Below, piece after piece: positions 18,005 through 27,800 of a stretch of DNA of 63,454 nucleotides. The stretch comes from Dulcicalothrix desertica PCC 7102 (GTDB taxonomy: Bacteria; Cyanobacteriota; Cyanobacteriia; Cyanobacteriales; Nostocaceae). The position numbers were made by a program, and so were the translations under genes. Position 1 is the stretch's first letter; each line of letters starts with the position of its first letter. Location: contig NZ_RSCL01000041.1 in the NCBI RefSeq assembly GCF_003991905.1, positions 1 through 63,454 on the forward strand. The letters run 5' to 3'. The notes under the pieces were generated by a model that saw only the letters and a program-made list of their open reading frames with translations, searched no databases and was not told the origin of the DNA.

Positions 18005-18703
18005 ATGGCTGTTCGCAAAAAAAACGTTGATAGTTCTGCAACGGGCGGTTGGTTCCGACGCAGACGTTCTCAACGCCGTAATTCAAATTCATCTGTATTA
18101 CATGATAGTACTAACGTTCAAGAAGGTAAACAAAACAACTTACCTGCATCGCAAATCACAGGTGTATCTCAAAAGGGGAATAAGCAGCAGACGTATAAAA
18201 ATGGGAGTATTTCTCAGACTTCGACTCAGGGGTTAAATAAAAAACAGCGTCCACGTCCAACATCTAGTAAACCATTAGGTAACTTAACTCAATCACGTCC
18301 TTTGGCAGAACAAGAAATTCCTGTAATGTATAATGCAGCTGCGACCATGCCCTCTTGGTTGTTGCGTTTATGTTCGTTGCAGCGTTATACTTCAGTGCTA
18401 TCGTTTTTACTCGTAGTCTCAACGTTGATTGCGTATGGTTATACTGTTTATTCCCAGCAACTGTGGAGTAAGTCGTACCGAAAGTTGCAAGATTTGCAGC
18501 GTAACGAGCGACAGTTGACGATAACAAATAATGCTCTCAAAACTAAAATAGCTGCCGAAGCAGAAAACAAGAGCGCTGGTTTAACTTCTCCAAGTCCCGC
18601 AAGTCAAATTTTCCTACCTGCGGCGCCAAATTCAAAGCCAGATACTCCATCTACCGTTGTAAATACACCCCAAACGCCAAATTCTATCCCTATTGGTTAC
18701 TAA
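18005..18703 (+). CDS. candidate FtsL-like division protein upstream of ftsI
   Basis: This 232-residue single-pass protein has a long basic, disordered cytoplasmic N-terminus (RRRRSQRRNSNS at about 18-30). One membrane segment follows (SVLSFLLVVSTLIAYGYTVY, about 130-150), then a short coiled-coil-like helix (LWSKSYRKLQDLQRNERQLTITNNALKTKI) and a Pro/Ser-rich periplasmic tail. Topology and the heptad-like Leu pattern match FtsL/DivIC-type proteins. The gene directly precedes ftsI on the same strand, as ftsL does in many bacteria. The long N-terminus is typical of cyanobacterial versions. Sequence identity to FtsL is not discernible by eye, so the assignment rests on topology and context. Confidence 0.6.
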   Translation: MAVRKKNVDSSATGGWFRRRRSQRRNSNSSVLHDSTNVQEGKQNNLPASQITGVSQKGNKQQTYKNGSISQTSTQGLNKKQRPRPTSSKPLGNLTQSRPLAEQEIPVMYNAAATMPSWLLRLCSLQRYTSVLSFLLVVSTLIAYGYTVYSQQLWSKSYRKLQDLQRNERQLTITNNALKTKIAAEAENKSAGLTSPSPASQIFLPAAPNSKPDTPSTVVNTPQTPNSIPIGY

Positions 18704-18718
18704 TTAGTGCGCTCGTAG

Positions 18719-18812
18719 AAAGTGCTGAGTGCTGAGTAGTAACTCCTAACTCCTAACTCCTAACTCCTAACTCCTAACTCCTAACTATACTCAGCACTCA
18801 GCACTCAGCACT
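18719..18812. repeat. heptamer tandem repeat (TAACTCC)6 inside an inverted repeat
   Basis: Six copies of TAACTCC plus a partial copy (18740-18788) are flanked by AGTGCTGAGTGCTGAGTA (18721-18738) and its complement (18788-18805). The whole forms a long hairpin with the heptamers in the loop. It lies between the FtsL-like gene and ftsI. Short tandemly repeated heptamers are known from filamentous cyanobacteria. Confidence 0.9.
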
Positions 18813-18826
18813 TTTAACTCATAATT

Positions 18827-20671
18827 ATGCAAAAGTTACCACCAGGCAAAATTAAATTCCGAAACCTCCCCAAGGCAGAATTCAAAGGTCGGCAGCGACA
18901 AAATTCCAAAAATATATCGAAAGATATAAAAGATGATGATAATAGTACTGTTGTGGCGCCACCCATAACAGCAAATTTTAAACTGCGTTTATTTACAGTT
19001 TGGGGAGTGCTAATCGCAGCAGGTATTGGTTTAGGTATAAATCTATATAATTTACAAATTGTTCGCGGTCCGAAGTTGACGCAAAAGGCTCGAAATCAGC
19101 AAATGGTTAACTTAAGACCCTATATGCCTCGCCGACAAGTAATAGACCGTAATAAAAATTTATTGGCAGTTGACCGTCAAGTTTATACTTTACACGCTCA
19201 CCCAAAGCAATTTAATAAGCCGCGTCATCAGGTGGCATCCGAACTGGCGAAAATTTTAGACCAAGATGCCAGTAAGCTAGAAAGTCGGTTTGCCGCTCAA
19301 AATAGTAATATTTTGTTAAATTCTGCTTTATCAGAGGCAGTTGCAGACCGGATAACCGGATTACGTTTTGATGGTCTTGAACTGCGGCAAAGATACGCAC
19401 GCTACTACCCGACCCAAGAATTAACCTCCGAAGTCGTAGGGTATGTCAATCTTGACCGTCGAGGACAGGCTGGAGTTGAATATAGTCAAGAAAAGCTTTT
19501 AGAACGTGCCACACAAGCAGTTCGTTTGAGTCGTGCTGGTAATGGCGCCTTAATGCCAGATTATGCACCAGAAGGGTTCCCAAATTTTGATGATATGGGA
19601 ATGCAACTGACAATTGATACCCGTTTACAGCGCGCGGCTCGTTCTGCATTAAAAAATCAGATGAAACGTTACAGTGCAAAGCGTGGCGCCGTAATAGTAA
19701 TGGATGCTTATGACGGTTCGCTGCTCGCAATGGTAACACAACCGACTTACAACCCAAACGAATATTCCAAAGCGGATATTTCACTATTCAGAAATTGGGC
19801 AGTTGCCGACTTATATGAACCAGGTTCTACCTTCAAACCATTGAATGTAGCTATTGGTCTTGAGGCAGGAATTATTAACCCCGATGATGTATTTAGGGAC
19901 TCAGGAACAATTCAAGTTGGCGACCGTACAATCAAAAACTCAGAAGACAAACGTTACGGAAGCATTAATATTGCCCAGATTCTCAAATTTTCTAGCAACA
20001 TCGGGATGGTGCAGATGATGCAACGTATGCGCCCCAGCGTTTATTATGGTTGGTTAGAGAAACTAGGCTTAGGGCAAGGTATGGAGACAGACTTACCATT
20101 CTCCGTTGCCAGTCAACTTAAGAGTCAGGAAGAATTTATCACTACCCCAATTGAGCCAGCAACAACATCCTTTGGTCAAGGATTTTCGCTCACGCCATTA
20201 CAACTAGTACAAATGACAGGAGCATTAGCGAATGGTGGAAAATTAGTAACTCCTCACGTCGTTAAAGGATTATTTGACAGTAAAGGTCAAATGCACTATA
20301 CACCAACACGACCGGAAGCCCGACAAATTTTTTCACCAATCACAGCACAAAAAGTAGTAGAAATGATGGAAACGGTTGTTTCTACTAAAGGTACAGGTAA
20401 AGAAGCACAAATAAATGGTTATCGCATAGCAGGTAAAACAGGTACTGCTCAAAAAGCCAATGCTGGTGGTGGTGGTTATATGGCAAACGCCAGAATTACA
20501 AGTTTTATAGGAATACTACCAGTAGAATCACCTCGTTATGTTGTACTAGCAATAGTCGATGAGCCAAAAGGCAAAGATGCATACGGTGGTACTGTCGCGG
20601 CGCCTATAGCTAAAGAAGTAATGGAAGCACTAATTACAACAGAACAACTTCCACCAAGTCAACCAAGATAA
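18827..20671 (+). CDS. ftsI: FtsI / PBP2-type peptidoglycan transpeptidase
   Basis: The 614-residue class B penicillin-binding protein cross-links septal peptidoglycan. It has a cytoplasmic N-terminus, one membrane anchor (LRLFTVWGVLIAAGIGLGINLY, about 50-72), a PBP dimerisation domain (RRQVIDRNKNLLAVDRQVYTL onward) and a transpeptidase domain. The catalytic motifs are STFK (Ser near 334), SSN (near 389) and KTGT (near 535). Length is typical for FtsI, and no PASTA domain is present. The gene follows the FtsL-like gene, separated by the heptamer hairpin, which may affect coupling of the two. Confidence 0.95.
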   Translation: MQKLPPGKIKFRNLPKAEFKGRQRQNSKNISKDIKDDDNSTVVAPPITANFKLRLFTVWGVLIAAGIGLGINLYNLQIVRGPKLTQKARNQQMVNLRPYMPRRQVIDRNKNLLAVDRQVYTLHAHPKQFNKPRHQVASELAKILDQDASKLESRFAAQNSNILLNSALSEAVADRITGLRFDGLELRQRYARYYPTQELTSEVVGYVNLDRRGQAGVEYSQEKLLERATQAVRLSRAGNGALMPDYAPEGFPNFDDMGMQLTIDTRLQRAARSALKNQMKRYSAKRGAVIVMDAYDGSLLAMVTQPTYNPNEYSKADISLFRNWAVADLYEPGSTFKPLNVAIGLEAGIINPDDVFRDSGTIQVGDRTIKNSEDKRYGSINIAQILKFSSNIGMVQMMQRMRPSVYYGWLEKLGLGQGMETDLPFSVASQLKSQEEFITTPIEPATTSFGQGFSLTPLQLVQMTGALANGGKLVTPHVVKGLFDSKGQMHYTPTRPEARQIFSPITAQKVVEMMETVVSTKGTGKEAQINGYRIAGKTGTAQKANAGGGGYMANARITSFIGILPVESPRYVVLAIVDEPKGKDAYGGTVAAPIAKEVMEALITTEQLPPSQPR

Positions 20672-20687
20672 AAAACATTACGCCTCC

Positions 20688-20715
20688 GTAGAGACGCGAT
20701 TAATCGCGTCTCTAC
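20688..20715. repeat. palindromic repeat GTAGAGACGCGATTAATCGCGTCTCTAC
   Basis: A perfect 28-bp palindrome sits between the converging ftsI and bciB genes. A second copy, differing only at the centre, is at 47969-47998. The family is a dispersed cyanobacterial palindrome that may end transcription on both strands. Confidence 0.85.
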
Positions 20716-20721
20716 AACAAA

Positions 20722-21921
20722 TCATTCTGGTAATTTATATTGTCCAACGATTCGCTTTGCAAACTCCGGTACATGTGCTTCTAACTTCTCTGGATGTTGT
20801 CGTTTTACGTACAAATAATTGCGGGTAAAGTGCGAGTCAATCGAAAAGCGCGCATATTCTAAACCTTTAGGCCCAATTTTTTCAATCACCACTCCCATTA
20901 ATTTAGCTGCCCACATTGGCAAAGTCACGCCCTTATCGTAAGCGGGTATACTTTGTTGAACTGCGGCTTTTCTATCTCCCTGTGACATTACAGGTTGCGT
21001 GTCAATTTGGTCTTTAACCAAATCGAGCATTTCTTTCCCTGTATCATTTCGCACCAATATCCACTGCCAACCAAACGGTGCCCCCATATACCCAACAACT
21101 AAATCAGCCAAAGAATTTACATAGTCAAAGCAACTCATACACGATGGTGCAAATACATCTTTGAGTTCTTTTGTATTTAAGCCAAAAAATGGCACTAACT
21201 CCGTTGAACCATCTTCGTGCTTAAAGTGAACACGAAAATCTTGCATGAACTCGTAATAAACAACCGTATCCGGTGATTTACTTGTAGTATCCAGAAATTT
21301 TTGTAACCCAGCGCGCGTCACGTTATCAACGCAAGGTGTACCCAAAACATATAGCTTTTCTAACCCTAGTTGTTTCTCAACTGCTCGCAACGCTTGAATT
21401 TGGCAACCAACACCAATAACTAACAACCGCTTCATTCCCGACTGTTCAATTTGTTCTAGTACAGAAAGATTCGGTGATAAAGTCGGCTTATTAACGCGCG
21501 CTGCCAATACTTCTTCGGGAGTGCGGGCAATAACAGGCATTGGGCCAAATCTATCTTCCTTAGTGTTTTGTACACAAACAACACCTTCGACCATACCGCG
21601 ATTCAGCATCTCGATAGCAATCGAACTTACTATACCCGTCCACTGGGCGCCTTCAATAGGCTGCTGTTTACGTGCCGCCATCATTTCTTGATGTACCCCA
21701 AAATATACCTCATCGGGATTATCAAGATTACGAGTGGCGCCGTGACTTTGTAGTTCTAAAGTCTCGAACTGCTGATTAATAAAAGCGCAAGCTTCCTTGA
21801 CATAATGAACATAATATGTATCACAAAGACCACACTCACTGCATAGCTCTTTGGCAGGGCGCCGGCTACCAGGCTTTAAAGCTTTAGCCTTCTTATGCTT
21901 GGGAAAATCTACTGATGTCAT
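20722..21921 (-). CDS. bciB: ferredoxin-dependent 3,8-divinyl chlorophyllide reductase (BciB type)
   Basis: The 399-residue protein belongs to the F420-hydrogenase beta-subunit family. It matches the cyanobacterial BciB enzyme that reduces the C8 vinyl group of divinyl chlorophyllide to make monovinyl chlorophyll. N-terminal cysteines in CSECGLC (about 23-29) and further ones (GVGCQIQALRAVE, CMSCFDY) can bind [4Fe-4S] clusters. FAD binding is expected in the central domain, with KLYVLGTPCVDNVTRAGLQKF as the typical block. Length fits. 7-Hydroxymethyl chlorophyll a reductase of plants is a relative, but a cyanobacterium without chlorophyll b should not need that activity. It stands alone on the minus strand, converging with ftsI. 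Confidence 0.88.
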   Translation of the reverse strand: MTSVDFPKHKKAKALKPGSRRPAKELCSECGLCDTYYVHYVKEACAFINQQFETLELQSHGATRNLDNPDEVYFGVHQEMMAARKQQPIEGAQWTGIVSSIAIEMLNRGMVEGVVCVQNTKEDRFGPMPVIARTPEEVLAARVNKPTLSPNLSVLEQIEQSGMKRLLVIGVGCQIQALRAVEKQLGLEKLYVLGTPCVDNVTRAGLQKFLDTTSKSPDTVVYYEFMQDFRVHFKHEDGSTELVPFFGLNTKELKDVFAPSCMSCFDYVNSLADLVVGYMGAPFGWQWILVRNDTGKEMLDLVKDQIDTQPVMSQGDRKAAVQQSIPAYDKGVTLPMWAAKLMGVVIEKIGPKGLEYARFSIDSHFTRNYLYVKRQHPEKLEAHVPEFAKRIVGQYKLPE

Positions 21922-22084
21922 CGAAAAATTCTTATATTAAACATTAAACGATATTTTTAAACATACCTTAAAACAACATAGTTATACAGCAAACGCATAA
22001 AATATTACCTCATGTCATGAGTCGCGCACGAAGGGCGCAGTTTTCCCGCAGGGTAGCATTCTACAATAATTTCAGTTTTTAAAA

Positions 22085-22606
22085 GACGTAAAATGTCATG
22101 CTGAGGTACGAAGCATCTTGAAAATTTGAAATCTTTTAAAAAACGTAAAATGTCATGCTGAGGTACGAAGCATCTTGAAAACTTGAAATCTTTTAAATGA
22201 TGTAAAATGTCATGCTGAGGTACGAAGCATCTTGAAAACTGGAAATCTTTTAAATGATGTAAAATGTCATACTGAGGTACGAAGCATCTTGAAAATTTGA
22301 AATCTTTTAAATGACGTAAAATGTCATGCTGAGGTACGAAGCATCTTGAAAATTTGAAATCTTTTAAATGACGTAAAATGTCATGCTGAGGTACGAAGCA
22401 TCTTGAAAATTTGAAATCTTTTAAATGACGTAAAATGTCATACTGAGGTACGAAGCATCTTAAAAATTTGAAATCTTTTAAATGATGTAAAATGTCATGC
22501 TGAGGTACGAAGCATCTTGAAAACTTGAAATCTTTTAAATGATGTAAAATGTCATACTGAGGTACGAAGCATCTTGAAAATTTGAAATCTTTTAAATGAC
22601 GTAAAA
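22085..22606. repeat. 57-bp tandem repeat array, nine copies
   Basis: Nine near-identical 57-bp units cover about 520 bp. Each contains GTCATGCTGAGGTACGAAG then CATCTTGAAAATTTGAAATC and TTTTAAATGACGTAAAAT. Units differ at a few positions (GCTGAG/ACTGAG; AAAATTTG/AAAACTTG). The core matches the dispersed repeat at 2406 and 58162. Because 57 is divisible by three and no stops occur, a 207-codon open frame results, but it is not a real gene. Both parts of the unit repeat, which rules out a CRISPR array. Confidence 0.95.
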
Positions 22607-22633
22607 CTAAAATATAAATAATATACAAAATTA

Positions 22634-23155
22634 TTAATCAACATACATTATAATAGCTTTTTTCCCAGACGCTGCGTGCTGATAAAACTTGACTAAACCA
22701 TCATAAAACATCAGCAACCAATTTAAAGCATCCTCACCATCTCTAACCCAAATACCTATTGGATATATCAAGGCTTCATCCATAGCTTGAGACAAAAAGT
22801 TAGCCCTTAACTTTTCCACTGTAATAGAAGACAAAACCTCCGACACCCTAGCAACTTCATCAGGAAGTAAATACCTTAATCCAATCCAACTATAGCCATA
22901 AAGCAGTTGATTTTCATCCCCTCCAACAGAATGGTTGCCAAATATTACCCATGATAAAGGTTCAGAACCAATTAAATCACCAGTTAGTAAAAAATGCAAA
23001 CCATGCCATGTCTTATCAAGATATAAATAATTTATATCATCGTCTTGGTTATGTTTTGAGGTGAGCAGAGACCCTATTTATTCCTCATCCGTACAGCTTA
23101 AAAACTCAGTTAATTCATCAGTAGTCACAGCTTTTAAGTGACCAATCATTCCCAT
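22634..23155 (-). pseudogene. DUF1877 (YfbM-like) gene interrupted by one stop codon
   Basis: Reading from the ATG at 23155 gives 174 codons in one frame with a single TAA at 23078-23080 (codon 26). The start MGMIGHLKAVTTDELTEFL, then YLDKTWHGLHFLLTG, and the C-terminal FYQHAASGKKAII are typical of DUF1877 (YfbM) proteins, whose function is unknown. There are no other stops or frameshifts. The downstream part could restart at ATG 22999 (121 codons) but would lose the conserved N-terminus. It is divergent from the WD40 gene, with 38 bp between the two starts, so they share an upstream region. It ends just before the 57-bp array. Confidence 0.82.
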
Positions 23156-23193
23156 AATATTTATAATTTATCAACTTCTGTACAAAAAAATAA

Positions 23194-24651
23194 ATGACAG
23201 GCGCCGCAGCTTATGGTGCTTTTACAGCAGTAATAAACGGAGATGTTACAGCTTGGGGTGCGATGGGTGTTGGTGCCATTGGTGGAGCAACAGTTTCGAG
23301 TTTTGTAGGTGGAATAGGAATTGTTGCACCTAAAATTGGTTTGGCATTTGGTATTGGTGCGGCGCCAATGGCTTACGTTGGTGCAGTTGTTGGACTTGCT
23401 GCGTATGGTATCGCAAAAATGTTAGACGTTGAATACTTTGAAACTCCCACACAACTTTTTGACCGTAGGTCAGAAAAAGTGCTGGAGGTGGAAACGTATT
23501 CAGCCGCAGTTAATGAATTAGAAGCTTTTTTATCTGGAGAAGATTTAAACCAAAAATTTGCCACTTTAGAAGTAGAGGACGAGTTAGAAACGCCAAGTGG
23601 GAAACAAATGGCATCGCGAACAACGGCGCCATCAGATATTTGGAAATGCTTACATACTTTAAAAGGACATACCGCAGCAGTGAATGCGATAGCAGTAAGT
23701 CCTGATGGTAAAACGATTTGAACTGCTAGCGATGATGGAAGTGTTATTGAATGGGATATAAAAACGGGCAAAAAACTCTATTCTTTTACTGGACAAGCAG
23801 GCGCCGTTTTATGTGTTGCTGTTAGTCCTGATAATGAGATGTTTGCCAGTGGTTGTGTAGACCGTAAAATAAGTAGTTGGCACTTACAGACAAAAAAATA
23901 TCTTGGTATATTTAATTATTCTAGTTCTGCGTATTATTCAGATTCTCCTGTCAGCCATAATGGTTTTATTACTTCAATTGCCTTTAGTCCAGATAATAGA
24001 ATTATTGCCAGTGCCAGTACTGATAAAACTATTCGGCTTTGGGGACGTTATACAAAAGAGTTAAAACGTACTTTAAACGGACACTCAGAAGCTGTTTTAT
24101 CTGTTACTTTCAGCCCTAACGGTAGAATTATTGCTAGTGGTGGCACTGATAAAACTATCCGAATATGGAATTTAGAAGCTTTCGGACAACCATTAGTATT
24201 AGCTGGACATTCAGCAGCAGTGCAGGCAGTTGTTATTAGTCCTGATGGTAAAATTTTGATTAGTGGTGGCGCCGACTCTACAATTAAGATATGGAGTTTA
24301 GCAACAGCTAAAGTATTACGAACTTTAACAGCACATCAAGCTAGTATCATGTCGCTTGCTTTTAGTCCTAATGGGAATATGTTAGTAAGTGGTGGTAAAA
24401 ACGGTACTGTTATAATCTGGAATAATATAGATAAGAATAAGTTAGTAACTGAGCCTTTGTTATGCGGTGAATGGTGGGAAATTTTAGATGTGGAAAAAGA
24501 TGCTTGCGCTACTGAGGTGAAACGGGCATATTATAAATTGGCTCGATTATATCATCCAGATGTTAATGCGACTGCGAAAGCAAGAAGTGTAATGCAGGCA
24601 ATTAATAAAGCTTATGAGGAGTTCCAAAACAAATGTAATGCTTGTTATTAA
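23194..24651 (+). pseudogene. glycine-zipper / WD40 / J-domain protein gene with one in-frame TGA
   Basis: The frame 23194-24651 is continuous except for one TGA at 23719-23721 (codon 176). Part 1, about residues 1-75, is a Gly/Ala-rich hydrophobic stretch (GVGAIGGATVSSFVGGIGIV and more) like glycine-zipper membrane segments. Part 2, about 85-150, is acidic and soluble. Part 3, about 150-415, holds six recognisable WD40 repeats (LKGHTAAVNAIAVSPDG, LNGHSEAVLSVTFSPNG and others). Part 4, about 425-482, is a J-domain with EWWEILDVEKDA, YYKLARLYHPDV (the HPD motif) and INKAYEEF. The TGA falls inside the first WD repeat. The product may act in DnaK recruitment to a scaffold; this is inferred. An in-frame TAA directly precedes the ATG. 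Either a recent nonsense mutation or readthrough. Confidence 0.8.
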
Positions 24652-24712
24652 TAAGCCTTTTGCTTTGTGTTCTTTGTGCCTTTGTGGTTTGTTATATGAA
24701 AGATATATTTTG

Positions 24713-24739
24713 AGATGCTTCACTACGTTCAGCATGACA
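24713..24739. repeat. dispersed GTCATGCTGA...GAAGCATCT repeat, inverted copy
   Basis: AGATGCTTCACTACGTTCAG then CATGACA is the reverse complement of the family that forms the array at 22085-22606. It lies between the converging WD40 and GH15-like genes. Confidence 0.65.
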
Positions 24740-24770
24740 TGAAAGCACAGGCAGATGCCCGTGCTATAAA

Positions 24771-24800
24771 GCCCCCCTTATTAAGGGGGGTTGGGGGGGA
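24771..24800. repeat. intact CCCCCCTTATTAAGGGGGG hairpin repeat
   Basis: A 19-bp palindrome followed by TTGGGGGGGA abuts the stop codon of the GH15-like gene. It is the uninterrupted counterpart of the copy that carries a 213-bp insertion at 63086-63298. Confidence 0.85.
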
Positions 24801-27800
24801 TCAAACAGGAATAGCTTCGGCAAATTCAGTTAAGAACTTAAACGCTTTAACTATATGACCAGCACATTCTCTGGGCGAAGTACTGTAATAAGAACGCCAA
24901 GCAGAAGCTTTATCTTCGTCATACCTATCTCCACGTTCGGGTCGCATTTCTAACCAAGCTAACCTAACAGCGTGACCAATTAATACATCTAAAACTATGT
25001 AATCTTCAATCTGTAAGTTAGGGTTTTCTGATGCAATGGCGCCTAATTCAATGAGTGCTTCAATACACACCTGTCGATATTCAGGAGATTCGATTTTATT
25101 AAGTAAATGCTCTACTCGTAGTGCAAAGTTTTTCTCTCCTGCGGTCATTTCTGCTAACATTACTTCACTATCTAAACGGTTGCGACGTTCGAGCTTATCG
25201 CCAATTACTACACCTTTACAGTGTTGCATTAACAGCCAAACTTGTTTATAAAAGTATGAAGGTACACGTCCAGTTGAACCTTCTGCTTTACGAAAACGGC
25301 GCCAACCTCCTTCAGGGGGTTCAATTTCTTCAGTTATTGGTGATACTGCTAACCAATTAATTTCGCTTGCTTTTTGTTTAACGTGTAACGATTCTTGCTT
25401 ACGCAAAACATTACTCATGCCTGAATATTCGAGCATCACCTTTCTAAGTCTACTTTTAACTTCAAATGGCGATAACCGCATTAATTGCTCGTATGCTTCG
25501 TCTTGAGTAATTACTAATTCACCCGCAATTTCACTTGTTAGTAGTAAAATCAAATACCCAACACGTACTGTTAATAAACCTTTGAATAATTCAGGTTCAG
25601 ATTTAATTAAATTACTCAGGTAAATTAATATTTCCTGGGTGAGCATCCTATCACGAATATCCTCACGACAGAAGTTATTAATTTTTTCTACAATTTCGCT
25701 GTGAGATAAAGGAACTGTGATAAGTGAGTCTTCGGTGTATGCTTTTCCTACTGCTATTTGCTTACCACGCACAATTAGACTTGTTACCACATCTGATAAG
25801 CTAATATCCGCCATTTGCCGCAAACCCGCAGCACCTCGAACTACTGCCCATAATCCCAATTCAGCAGCTTTCGTATAAACTTCGTCGAGCAAATCGCTAA
25901 CCGTAACGCGCGTGTTTTCACCTCCAAACCCAGTATCAAATTCAAGTCCTTTCAAACTGGCAAGTGTTTGTAATAACTCAACTTGCTCGTAAATATTTTG
26001 TGAGGACTGTAAAGACGACAGCAGTTTTTCTAAATTTGCTTCGTACTCCATTTGAAATTCTTGCGTGTTTCTCAACTGCCAATTTTTGTCAACACTAAAT
26101 GTTAGGTAAGTGCAACGCGGTAGAGCATTTTGAACGGAGGAATGCAAAAAGTCAAAGTATTGTAAATAATCTATACGCTCGATGGCGCCTGTTAATGTCA
26201 ATTGATTGAGTTTTCCTAGCTTAACTCTAACTCCATTACAAACACCTTCTTTAAGCTCCTGCATTAATTCGAGTAATGCCTCGCTACCCACTTCTAACAT
26301 TGTGTGTGTCAGCATTAAAGTTAAAGTTGGGCGCCCTAAATCGTTCCAGTATTTTTGGATATAAGCTAGTTCGCTACGAAATTGGTCTACCAAAAAATGA
26401 TAGTCCAAGGTTAAATAAAATTGCTGTGAGTCTAAGAAAGATGGTAAAAATACTACCATCTCACCATTTAAACGGAAAAAGCGTGAAGTCGTCAAACTAC
26501 GAGGACGACGCGGTGGGCGCCCAGTTAATGCCAGCTTATCGTTACGCCCTATTTGTGTATAAATGGCTATCAAATCTTCGGATTCGCGAACTTGTGTTGG
26601 CGCCACTTGCTTTGGCGTTTGCGTCTCGATACCGTAAACTTTGAGTTTATCTTGCAAATCTTCATCAGAAGCTAATAAAGCAATTTGCACAAGCGCTTCC
26701 CTAGTTTTACCCATTGTTAAGTGTCTGCCCAATGGGTCAATGTCACCAACCGCTATAAACCCTTCGCTAAGAAGTTTACCCAAATAGTACAAACTTTGCG
26801 CCCAAACCAAGGGCACATTTTCATTCGGTAAACGTTGCTGTGACTGCGGTTGTGCTTTTTCAGCTTCTATATGTTCTTGAGGTACATAGTAAAGTTCAGG
26901 CAGTAACTTTATACCATCGCGCTCAACCAGCAAAGTATCTAAACTATTTAGGTAAAATTCAACTTGTTCGTTGTCACCTCTAAATAACCCATCTAATACA
27001 AGATAAGTAAAAAATAAAGGCCATTCGCACTCAATATTTTCAAATTGCTTCAACTCCCAAGGTTCGTAGTGTAAACGGTGGGTGTCTTCTAAAACCGTTT
27101 GATGTCCATCACGCAAGAAACGCTTACAGCCATACTTACCCCCTAGCTTGTTGATAATATCGTTACGAGTCCGGTCACGTAAATCTAAATTTTCTACTGC
27201 AAAAGCTGGGAAACTAATCACGCTTAGTAATGCTGCATCAATTTCTTTAGAAGCTGACTCGCGTGGTAATAAAGATTCTAATGTAATACGAGCACGTGCA
27301 ATTTCATCAGGTAGGGCGTGAATTACCGATGCTTGAGAACCTTTAACACCAAATAAATCAAGTCCATTTATTGCTTCTAAGGCAGCTTTCGCCATTCCTA
27401 CAGAGCTAGCATTCAATTCAGCGTTGCCGTGATTGATTTTATTACCTCGTTCCCAAATTCCATAGTCGGGTGTACGATAAGCGCGTCCGATATAATAAAC
27501 CAAATTCTGGACAAAATTAACTTCATCGAGCGTATAAATTATCTGTAACCCCGATGCGGTCATTTGCGCTAACATCAACAAAAATATTGATGTTGCATCA
27601 AGCTGTAGGTGTCCCCACTCGTCGTCACCAACTACGATATCTCCGGTGGTGGTATTGTATTTTGCGTGCAGTGCATCTAATGGTGACTGCGTGTGTTTAA
27701 ATTGTTCCACCTTATTCGCTTGTCGCATCATCGCAAACAACAAGCCACGCATCAATTTAACCGTGCTAAATTCGAGTTCGTAAGTACGTCCGTTATCGTC

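Noticed and set aside
22085-22606. A CRISPR array
   Set aside because: The putative spacers are as conserved as the repeats, the period is uniform at 57 bp, and no cas genes are present.
22005-22628. A 207-residue repeat protein (HLKDFKFSRCFVPQHDIL units)
   Set aside because: It is a by-product of the 57-bp tandem repeat: the period is a multiple of three and the same repeat occurs elsewhere in other frames and outside genes.
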